From Chitinophagaceae bacterium (lineage in GTDB: Bacteria > Bacteroidota > Bacteroidia > Chitinophagales > Chitinophagaceae): 64,000 nucleotides of DNA. The notes under the pieces are model-generated. The model saw only the letters and a program-made list of their open reading frames with translations. It did no database searches and was not told where the DNA came from. Positions 24,894 to 32,358 of the stretch are shown here, one piece after another (the stretch's first letter is position 1; every line of letters starts with the position of its first letter). Position numbers and translations under genes: made by a program. The stretch lies in contig JAFKGQ010000008.1 in assembly GCA_017307755.1 (NCBI GenBank), positions 310,001 to 374,000 of the forward strand, given 5' to 3'.

Positions 24894-26516
24894 TCAATGC
24901 GCCTCTATCTCTACCCTGGGCCTCGCTTCCACTTTAATGCCCGCAGCGCCTCCGACAGATGCCCCGGCACCACCGGCAGGCGTCCCCGCACCCGCCGCCT
25001 TCTTCCTCCGTATCGTTATGACCACCAGCGGGATACAACACGCATTGAGAAGGGCCAGCAAAAAGAATGCATCCATATAGCTCAACAAAAAGGTCTGCCT
25101 GACCACGGTGGCTTCCAGCGCCCCCAACGCCCTCCGCGAAGCATCGAGGACCGTCGCGCCCTGGGTCATGATCCGGCTGGCCGCCTGCCGTAGCCACTCC
25201 TGGGTAGTCCGGTCCCCAACAGTGACATGCGATATGAGCGCCGTCCGGTTATACGCCGCACGATGAGCGATATACGTATTGATCAGCGCAATACCAAAAG
25301 AGCCGCCCATCTGACGCATCATATTATTCAACGCCGCACCCTGGGGTATGTCCCGGGGCGCGAGCTCCGACACCGCCAGGGCCGTCAGGGGGACGATGAG
25401 CAGGGCCGCCCCCAGCGCCCGAAAGAGCAGGGGAAGGGAAAAGTCGCCGGTGCCGGATTCCAGGTTAGACCGGGACATCCATAAATTAAAGATAGCCGTG
25501 AATCCAAATCCAAGTATGACCAGGTACTGTGGCCGGACCCCTTTTTGCATCATCTTGCCAAGAAAAGGAGAGATCATGGCGCCCATCAACACGCCCGGCA
25601 TGATCATCAACCCCGTCTGAAAGGCGGAATAGCCCAGGATACGCTGGGAAAATAAAGGGAAAACATAAATAGCGCTAAAAAGCCCAAAACCCAGGACAAA
25701 GGTCATAATGGCGGAGATGGAGAGGGTAACGCTCCTGAGCACCCGCAGATTGACGACGGGATACTGCACCCGCAGCTCCCACCAGACAAAGACAGTCAGA
25801 CACAATACGGAAAGGGCCGAGAGAAAAATGATATAGTTCGCGGAAAACCAGTCGTCTGTCTCCCCTCTTTCCAGCACCACCTGCAGGGCCCCCACCCCGA
25901 TGGCCAGCAGCCCAATACCTGGCCAGTCGATAGGCTTGCCGTCCCGGCTGCGCTGGGTAGGCCGGAGATAATAGATACACAACAGCGTGGCGACAAAGCC
26001 AATGGGTATGTTGACAAAAAAGATCCAGGGCCAGGTAGCATTGTCGACGATATAGCCGCCCATCACAGGCCCGATGGAAGGACCGATGATGACCCCCAGC
26101 GCAAATATCCCGCTGGCCAGCGGTCTGTCCTTGGGCGGAAAGGTTTCAAAAAGAATGGCTTGAGAAGTAGATAAAAGGGCGCCGCCCCCAAGCCCCTGGA
26201 GGAAGCGGAAGGCGACAAGCTCCCACAAATTGCTGGAAAACCCGCAAAGCGCCGAGGTCACCGTAAAAAGGATGATCGACCCCACATAATATTGTTTACG
26301 GCCGATCTTCTCCGCCAGAAAGCTCGTCATGGGGATGATGATGACGTTGGCAATAGCATACGAGGTAATGACCCATGCGGTATCTTCCAGGGAAGCCGCC
26401 AGATTTCCACTCATCGTATTGATCGAGACATTGACGATGGTGGTGTCGATAAGTTCGATGATAGCCGAGATGATCACCGTTATGGTGATGATCCATTTCC
26501 TAAAGCCTGTCTCCAT
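24894..26516 (-). CDS. DHA2-family (EmrB/QacA) multidrug efflux MFS transporter
   Basis: This 540-residue, 14-helix transporter has drug:H+ antiporter motifs: the N-terminal ELIDTTIVNVSINTM (motif D1 region), FLAEKIGRKQYYVGS (motif A), and GPVMGGYIVDNATWPWIFFVNIPIGFVA (motif C). The C-terminus is a Gly/Ala-rich tail. DHA2 pumps in Gram-negatives usually need an HlyD adaptor and a TolC channel, and neither is adjacent. It lies 39 bp after an AraC regulator in the same direction, which probably controls it. The ATG at 26516 is preferred to a TTG three codons upstream. Confidence 0.9.
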   Translation of the reverse strand: METGFRKWIITITVIISAIIELIDTTIVNVSINTMSGNLAASLEDTAWVITSYAIANVIIIPMTSFLAEKIGRKQYYVGSIILFTVTSALCGFSSNLWELVAFRFLQGLGGGALLSTSQAILFETFPPKDRPLASGIFALGVIIGPSIGPVMGGYIVDNATWPWIFFVNIPIGFVATLLCIYYLRPTQRSRDGKPIDWPGIGLLAIGVGALQVVLERGETDDWFSANYIIFLSALSVLCLTVFVWWELRVQYPVVNLRVLRSVTLSISAIMTFVLGFGLFSAIYVFPLFSQRILGYSAFQTGLMIMPGVLMGAMISPFLGKMMQKGVRPQYLVILGFGFTAIFNLWMSRSNLESGTGDFSLPLLFRALGAALLIVPLTALAVSELAPRDIPQGAALNNMMRQMGGSFGIALINTYIAHRAAYNRTALISHVTVGDRTTQEWLRQAASRIMTQGATVLDASRRALGALEATVVRQTFLLSYMDAFFLLALLNACCIPLVVITIRRKKAAGAGTPAGGAGASVGGAAGIKVEARPRVEIEAH

Positions 26517-26555
26517 AGACAGCAAAGGTCCCAGGCCGGCTCCGGGATAAATTGC

Positions 26556-27566
26556 TCAGGACGATAAAAAAAGTGTCGGATCGGGTAATTCCGGCCGGTC
26601 AAGCTGAAATTTTTTTGGCTTTACATGAAAGGTCCGTTCAAAAAGACGGGAAAAATGCCCCGTATTGGTAAACCCCAGCTCATAGGCCACTTCCTTTACC
26701 GTGCGGTTGTTCTCCGCGAGTAACCGACGGGCCCTGTCCAGACGCATCCGTTGAAAATATTGATAGATACTGACGCCAAACATCTCCCGGAAGGATTGTT
26801 TTAACAAAGATTCGCTGAGCAGGACATGACGGGCAAGACTGGCGATGGTAGGCGGCGAAGAAAGATCGCTCACCAGCATCGCACGCGCATTAAAGATCCG
26901 GGCGATATGCAGGGGGTCGCTGTTCTTGTTGGGGAGAAAGGCCCGTTTGTTCAGCCGCTCCATCAGCAGATAGATCAGTTGGAGCACCCGTGTGTGATAG
27001 AACAGTTGCTGTAACGACCTGGCAGCCGGCGGTACCTGTAATTCCCCCAGGACATCACGCATGTCGGTCGTCAGCTGCTCATTGATAAAAAAAGAGTTGG
27101 AAGGCTGTAGCAATTTGCCAAGATAATCCTTGTCCTGGCAACCCATCATCTCCTGCAGCCGGCGCCGGGAAATTCGCAGACAGACCACACTCCGCCGGGT
27201 ACCCGCGGGGAACCGCAGCGTCGCATCAATGGATTGCGTATAAATATTCACCCCTTCCTGGTCATAGACCACTTCCTCTCCACGGAGCCAGGCCTTCTCC
27301 GGCAGTTGCAGCTGATAAAAGACAATATAGGCGAGGTCCGTTGGTTCGAAGGAATGCTCCTTGATCACCTCCAGCGGTACGTCCAACTGGTAGAACTGGA
27401 AATTGACATGAAAGTCGTCGGCAAAATGTAAGGCAGTCAGATCGCCCTCCCCCACGGAAGGGGGGATCTTCACACTGCGAAAACCATCGCGGAAAGAGAG
27501 GGTTTCCTCAAAGACCGCGAGCGAAGGATCCGGCCGGTCTGACTTGACCTTATAGCTTATGATCAT
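26556..27566 (-). CDS. AraC-family transcriptional regulator
   Basis: This 336-residue protein has a variable N-terminal sensor region and a C-terminal double helix-turn-helix: TIASLARHVLLSESLLKQSFREMFGVSIYQYFQRMRLDRARRLL, then TVKEVAYELGFTNTGHFSRLFERTFHVKPKKF. The family senses small molecules and activates neighbouring genes. It lies 34 bp after a SusD gene and 39 bp before an efflux gene, all in one direction, so it may be part of a single transcript and regulate the efflux pump. Confidence 0.9.
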   Translation of the reverse strand: MIISYKVKSDRPDPSLAVFEETLSFRDGFRSVKIPPSVGEGDLTALHFADDFHVNFQFYQLDVPLEVIKEHSFEPTDLAYIVFYQLQLPEKAWLRGEEVVYDQEGVNIYTQSIDATLRFPAGTRRSVVCLRISRRRLQEMMGCQDKDYLGKLLQPSNSFFINEQLTTDMRDVLGELQVPPAARSLQQLFYHTRVLQLIYLLMERLNKRAFLPNKNSDPLHIARIFNARAMLVSDLSSPPTIASLARHVLLSESLLKQSFREMFGVSIYQYFQRMRLDRARRLLAENNRTVKEVAYELGFTNTGHFSRLFERTFHVKPKKFQLDRPELPDPTLFLSS

Positions 27567-27600
27567 GCTGATCCAACTAACAAAAGATCCGGCGGAAGGT

Positions 27601-28965
27601 TCATTTTCCCCAGTTCACCTCGGTCAGAGGCCGGGGCATCGCGTCAAAAATAGTTTGACCCGGCTGGTCTATCGGAAGGGTACTCAGCCTGTTGTATCGT
27701 CTCATGTCGATCCAGCGGTGCCCCTCGAAAAATAATGAATAACGACGCTGCTTTAAAAGCTCGTCGATCAACGCATCCCCGGTCATGGGTCCTCCGTAAA
27801 CAGGCAGCCGGCCGGCCTTGGTACGAATGATATTAAGGGCGCCTATCGCATCGGTAAGCCGCCCCAGTTGGATCAACGATTCGGCATACATGAGGATCAG
27901 CTCTTCATTCCTGATAATGGACACAGGGCTTAGGTTTGTCGGGTAAAGATCCACGTCGTAAGCGCCCGATATGCCCCCCAAACTGAGCGCACTGGCCCTT
28001 TTTGCGATTTTTGACAGCCGGGCGTCGCCCGGTTCGGCGTCCGCGGCAAAAGAATTATTGGCCACCACCGATACCGCGTTGCCAAGCGGCTGATACAATG
28101 GGTTCAGAATATCCGGACTGATCCCCCAGGTAAACACAGGGCCCGTCGACAGACTGCCGTTGAGGTCAAAAAATGAAGCATCAAGATCGTTCAACACCCC
28201 CCGCCAGTCCTGCCGGTATAGATCGACACGCGCCGCGATCGCACGATTAAATTTCAAAAAGCCGGCGGGCGTATCAAACCCCGCAAAACCCGATGGGAAA
28301 TGGAACAGAAAATGATCACCCGCTCTTTTCAGTTGGCCGGCCGCACTGTCCAGCAAGGTATGGATAGCGGCAAGCCCCTGATCATAAGATACAAAGGGGC
28401 CGGGTTTCAGATAGTCGTCCACATCGATACGGATCCCGTTCTTACCCTGCATATTGAGAATATGCAGCATTTCAAAGGCCATGACGGTACCGGTAAATCC
28501 CACAATGCCCGTCTGTTGCTCCTGTGTGATACTCGTGGTATGCAGCGCGGCATTCTTCAGGATGGCCGCGGTCTGCCGGGCGCTGCTAAAAGAAAAATAG
28601 TACCCATTATAAAATGCCCCGGGGTCAAGCACCCCGTTCTGCCCGGCAAGCTCGTTGACCCAGCGCGTCTCTGATTCATTGATCACATACACTTCGCGCC
28701 CCAGGGTCCCCGCGACTTTACAGTAGGATTCATAACTGCTGGTGCCATTGCCCGGATTGGTGTTGTAGCCGGTCCGCATGGAAGAAAGGACGCCCGTTGC
28801 CAGTTGAATAAGGTCATCGGGAGTGGCATTTTTGGATATGGTCGACAGATCAGCCCCATTAGGGTTGGTGATCTCCGGCGTATTGATGGTTTTATTACAG
28901 GAACCCATCGATACCAGACAGACAACGACAAGGACCCGGATATTTTTTTGTATGTAAGGTGTCAT
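27601..28965 (-). CDS. SusD/RagB-family lipoprotein (short type)
   Basis: This 454-residue lipoprotein (Cys23 in SMGSC) has SusD features: a helical core and the C-terminal block IIRNEELILMYAESLIQLGRLTDAIGALNIIRTKAGR, then LLKQRRYSLFFEGHRWIDMRRYNRL. It is shorter than the SusD at 7.1-8.8 kb. It lies 35 bp downstream of its SusC partner. The AraC and MFS genes next to it are not usual polysaccharide-locus members, so the ligand may be a small compound such as a siderophore or antibiotic; that is inference. Confidence 0.88.
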   Translation of the reverse strand: MTPYIQKNIRVLVVVCLVSMGSCNKTINTPEITNPNGADLSTISKNATPDDLIQLATGVLSSMRTGYNTNPGNGTSSYESYCKVAGTLGREVYVINESETRWVNELAGQNGVLDPGAFYNGYYFSFSSARQTAAILKNAALHTTSITQEQQTGIVGFTGTVMAFEMLHILNMQGKNGIRIDVDDYLKPGPFVSYDQGLAAIHTLLDSAAGQLKRAGDHFLFHFPSGFAGFDTPAGFLKFNRAIAARVDLYRQDWRGVLNDLDASFFDLNGSLSTGPVFTWGISPDILNPLYQPLGNAVSVVANNSFAADAEPGDARLSKIAKRASALSLGGISGAYDVDLYPTNLSPVSIIRNEELILMYAESLIQLGRLTDAIGALNIIRTKAGRLPVYGGPMTGDALIDELLKQRRYSLFFEGHRWIDMRRYNRLSTLPIDQPGQTIFDAMPRPLTEVNWGK

Positions 28966-29000
28966 GATAAAAATTTTGAAGATGAAGAAATTCCAGTCGG

Positions 29001-32000
29001 TTAAAAGTCAAACCCAAGATGAAAAAGGATACGTCTGGTATAGGGTGCGCTCACAATGTCAAAATTGCTGCCCACCGAAGTCTGACCAAACGCACTCACC
29101 TCCGGATCAAACCCGGTATATTTTGTAATGGTCAGTAGGTTGTATCCGCTTATACCTACATGCATGCCCTTTATTTTTGATCCAAAAATCCGGGAGAGCT
29201 GTTGGGGCGTAAGACTATACTTCAGGGCAGCTTCGCGAAGTTTCAGATAGGTGGCATCTTCGATAAAGTACGCAGCCGTGAGCCCCTGTTGCCGGGCAAG
29301 CCCGGTGGGCAGCGCCGGGCCCGGGATCCTACCCCCCGATGCATCCAGGTTCGTAGGCACCATCCAGTCCGGGCTTTGTCCACCCTGATCGAGTTGGAAT
29401 CGGGTAAAATTGCTGACATAGTTTTTGTAATTGAAGTGCAGCAAAAAGGATAATTCCCAGTTTGAAAAGATCTCTATTCTATTATAGCTGCTCAGTTGAA
29501 ATTTCGGCTGCGCGTCCCCGTATAAGGTCAGCGATCCGTCGGGTTTTACGGGCGTACCCACAAAGGCGGTGGGCGACTGCCCTACCCTGAGTTCGTTGAA
29601 ACCATACAGGGCGCCAAGATTGGGGCCGGCCGGGGAAGGGGGAATGGTCAGACGGGTGATCTTGCTGCGATTGTACCAAAAGTTAAGGATCGAATTCCAT
29701 TTGACATGTTTTCCGGAAACCGGCGTAAACCCAAGAGAGGCTTCAAGCCCTTTGTTCTGAAGATCGCCTATCGGGTAGCCCGTAATACTTTGATAACCCA
29801 CGGAAGGAGCCAATATAAAAGGTTGAAGAAGATTCCTCACCTTCTTATTGTACAATGTGAGCTCCAGCGTCACCAGGTTATGAAAGAACGCAAGATCAGC
29901 GCCATACTCCAGCTCACTGGCGATCTCATATTTGATCTTATCATTGCCAAGCGTCACCGGGGCGGTAAGACCAAGCGTATTCTGATAAACTACCACGTTC
30001 AGCTGACTAAAGTTGCTGCCAAATGCGGCAGGACCACCGGTTTGCCCATATGCCGCCCTTAACTTGAGCTGATCGATCCCATCAAAATGCCAGAAGCCGA
30101 ATTTGGTAAGGTTGGCGGCAAGCGCAGCCTTGGGAAAGGGATAGAAGGTATTGTAGTTGGCATTTGTCGTATTCTTATCCACGCGGATGGCGGCAGTACC
30201 GATCACCCGGTCACGCCAGTTCACTTCATGCTGTAAAAATGCGCCGGCGTTCTGGATGCGTTGGAAATAGCTGTAGGTGGTGCGGACCACCGCATTGTTG
30301 GGATTTTTTTGCCCTTCCACCAACCCCTCCCCCTGTACAGCATTGACCGCAAGGTTCTGATTATAACGTACCAGTCCGGCGGAGGTTTTATTGGTAAAAT
30401 GACTGGATGAAAATGTATTCACCAGCGCAAGCTGGAAGTTCGTATTGATATTGCGATCATTTGTAATGCGGGATGCGCCGGGGAATCCGCTGATCGCATT
30501 GATCTGTGATTGAGCGTCCGATGGCGCATACAGCTCCGCCTCGGTCAGCAGATAATCCAACCCCGCCTGAAAGCTGGCTTTTAATTGATGACGCTCCCGT
30601 TTTATAAAGGTATAGTTGGTCAAAAAAGATTCGATAAGACGATTGGTTGTCTCACGGTTCACAAAGGCGTCGATCACATGAAAAGGGTTTTCAGCATAGT
30701 AAGGATTGATGGGATAACTGCCATCCGGCAGACGATGGATCTGGGCATAGGCGGGCAGCGAGGTAAGATTGGTGCCGATATTGACGCCGTTGTTGTCGTT
30801 ATTCTCCCAGCCGCGATCAGTGACATTGTTGATAAAATTCGAGTTGAAACGGATGTCCCATCTTTCGTTGATAAAATGGCTGATATTGGCGCGCAGCGAT
30901 GTACGCTGGAACCCGGTATTACGGGTCAGACCATCCTCTTTATTAAAACCTCCGGAGAGAAAAAAACGGGTATGCTCATTACCCCCGGAAATAGACAGCT
31001 GGCTATAGGTCCCCAGTGCGGTCCTGCCGTAGATCTCTTTGGGGTAGTCGTAGATGCGGCCGGCGGCTCCCGCCTTCTCGTAGGCCGCGATCTCTTCATC
31101 CTGCCGGGCCGGGTCACTGTAAAAGGCCCGGATCTTTGCTTCATCCCATTTGCCGTAGGGAAGGAACTTAGCAGCCGTGATCGCGGCCACATCCTGCGTA
31201 AAGCTCACCTTTGTCGGTCCGTTGCCGCCCTTTTTGGTATTGATGATCACCACGCCGGCATTGGCCAGCGTCCCATAGATAGCCGCGGCGCTGGAGCCTT
31301 TTAATATCTCCACCGATTCCACATCCGCGGCATTGATGTCTGCCATCCGGTTGGCAAGATTGTCCTGCCCTTTGGAAATACTGTTGGCGCCGTTGAAAGC
31401 ATTGGTCCCCCTGCCTGCGTCAAAGCTGGCGTCGTTGATAATGACCCCGTCGAGGATGAACAGGGGTTGCGAGCTGCCGGTGATGGAAGAAATACCCCGG
31501 AGCTGCATCGAAATACCTCCACCGGGCGCACCGCTCATCTGCGTGATCATGGCCCCGACGATCTTTCCGCTAAAGGCGCCGTCCAGGGTGGAAGGCGTGA
31601 TAGTGCCCACCAGTCGATGGGAAGTGAGTGATACCACGGCATTGGCGGCATTGCTTTTTTTGATGCTGGAAGCAAGACCCGTCGTTACCACTACTTCGGA
31701 AAGCTGGTCTGTTAAGGTTTCCAACACCACATTGATCTCCGGCGAGCTGCCCGGTCTGATCGATCTTTCACGATATCCCACCAGACTAAAAAGCAGGACA
31801 TCCGATCTTAAAGAGAGACGGATCCTGTAATAGCCGGCCGAGTCCGTGGTGGTACCCCCGGTTTCACCGGGAATGGTTACAGACACACCCGCCAGGGCTT
31901 CACCGCCGGACGAGGTCACTCGTCCCGAATACATCCGTTGCGCAAATGAGTGACCTGCTGCGGTCAGCAATACGAAAAGGAAGATCACTTTTTTGGAAAA

Positions 32001-32015
32001 TAGATTTTGCAGCAT
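29001..32015 (-). CDS. SusC/RagA-type TonB-dependent outer-membrane receptor
   Basis: This ~1004-residue receptor has a signal peptide (LFVLLTAAGHSFAQ), a carboxypeptidase-like domain (YSGRVTSSGGEALAGVSVTIPG), a plug with the variant VVVTTGLASSIKKSNAANAV, and the signature LKGSSAAAIYGTLANAGVVIINTKKG. The C-terminal barrel ends RILFHLGFDF. It lacks an STN domain and no sigma/FecR pair is linked, unlike the first locus. The ATG at 32015 was chosen because the -7 box at 32053-32060 lies upstream of it and downstream of the longer ORF start. Confidence 0.92.
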   Translation of the reverse strand: MLQNLFSKKVIFLFVLLTAAGHSFAQRMYSGRVTSSGGEALAGVSVTIPGETGGTTTDSAGYYRIRLSLRSDVLLFSLVGYRERSIRPGSSPEINVVLETLTDQLSEVVVTTGLASSIKKSNAANAVVSLTSHRLVGTITPSTLDGAFSGKIVGAMITQMSGAPGGGISMQLRGISSITGSSQPLFILDGVIINDASFDAGRGTNAFNGANSISKGQDNLANRMADINAADVESVEILKGSSAAAIYGTLANAGVVIINTKKGGNGPTKVSFTQDVAAITAAKFLPYGKWDEAKIRAFYSDPARQDEEIAAYEKAGAAGRIYDYPKEIYGRTALGTYSQLSISGGNEHTRFFLSGGFNKEDGLTRNTGFQRTSLRANISHFINERWDIRFNSNFINNVTDRGWENNDNNGVNIGTNLTSLPAYAQIHRLPDGSYPINPYYAENPFHVIDAFVNRETTNRLIESFLTNYTFIKRERHQLKASFQAGLDYLLTEAELYAPSDAQSQINAISGFPGASRITNDRNINTNFQLALVNTFSSSHFTNKTSAGLVRYNQNLAVNAVQGEGLVEGQKNPNNAVVRTTYSYFQRIQNAGAFLQHEVNWRDRVIGTAAIRVDKNTTNANYNTFYPFPKAALAANLTKFGFWHFDGIDQLKLRAAYGQTGGPAAFGSNFSQLNVVVYQNTLGLTAPVTLGNDKIKYEIASELEYGADLAFFHNLVTLELTLYNKKVRNLLQPFILAPSVGYQSITGYPIGDLQNKGLEASLGFTPVSGKHVKWNSILNFWYNRSKITRLTIPPSPAGPNLGALYGFNELRVGQSPTAFVGTPVKPDGSLTLYGDAQPKFQLSSYNRIEIFSNWELSFLLHFNYKNYVSNFTRFQLDQGGQSPDWMVPTNLDASGGRIPGPALPTGLARQQGLTAAYFIEDATYLKLREAALKYSLTPQQLSRIFGSKIKGMHVGISGYNLLTITKYTGFDPEVSAFGQTSVGSNFDIVSAPYTRRILFHLGFDF

Positions 32016-32052
32016 AGACTTTGATTTAAGATGCTTTTTTGGGAATGCGCCG

Positions 32053-32060
32053 CAAAAGTA
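32053..32060 (-). promoter_or_regulatory. -7 promoter box of the susC-susD-araC-MFS unit
   Basis: The minus strand reads TACTTTTG, an exact TAnnTTTG match, about 37 nt before the ATG at 32015. Confidence 0.5.
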
Positions 32061-32141
32061 GAAGGCCCGGTTGGGAAACACCGTTAGAGTTGGTACAGAA
32101 ATAAATTAGCTTTTTATTAGAACAAGCATCGTGATACGGCC

Positions 32142-32180
32142 TCTAATAAATTTCTAATAATTTTCTGTCTGTCTTCTAAT
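32142..32180 (+). promoter_or_regulatory. Four-box 11-bp tandem operator upstream of the mgtA unit
   Basis: TCTAAT boxes start at 32142, 32153 and 32175, with a weaker TCTGTC at 32164: four boxes at exactly 11-bp steps, one helical turn each. OmpR/PhoB-type regulators bind such direct repeats as dimers. The same array with the same weak third box lies before mgtC. The regulator is probably the one encoded at 35127. Confidence 0.65.
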
Positions 32181-32202
32181 CGGCTTACAGCAGACGGTGG
32201 CC

Positions 32203-32210
32203 TAGCTTTG
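32203..32210 (+). promoter_or_regulatory. -7 promoter box of the mgtA unit
   Basis: TAGCTTTG, an exact TAnnTTTG match, starts 28 bp after the start of the last operator box, the same distance as at mgtC. It ends 5 nt before the ATG at 32216, so that start would be leaderless or nearly so. No -33 TTTG is present, as expected for an activator-dependent promoter. Confidence 0.6.
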
Positions 32211-32215
32211 CAGAT

Positions 32216-32323
32216 ATGCATCAAACACCAGTCGGTCTTGTATTCGACATGTCGTTATCGGTTGCTTCCATCCTGATAGTCGTGGCCCTGTTTAAATGGC
32301 GGCGGCGCAAACGGCCTCGTTAG
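32216..32323 (+). CDS. 35-residue single-pass membrane peptide upstream of mgtA
   Basis: This short frame encodes MHQTPVGLVFDMSLSVASIL followed by IVVALFKWRRRKRPR: a hydrophobic segment at residues 13-26 and a strongly basic tail, predicted to sit inside the cytoplasmic membrane with the tail in the cytoplasm. It sits exactly between an activated promoter and mgtA, ending 35 bp before the mgtA start. A second in-frame ATG at 32249 would give a 24-residue form with more normal leader length. It resembles in size and position KdpF, MgtS or MgtR, small regulators of P-type ATPases, without sequence identity that I can claim. It is unlisted by ordinary gene finders because of its size. Confidence 0.55.
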   Translation: MHQTPVGLVFDMSLSVASILIVVALFKWRRRKRPR

Positions 32324-32358
32324 CAAACCTCCATTATTCACGCTCTCAAACACCCGTC

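Noticed and set aside
30585..31304. 239-codon open frame antisense to the SusC gene
   Set aside because: It lies wholly inside a clear SusC reading frame, has no recognisable domain and no promoter or leader; it is a shadow of GC-biased codon use.
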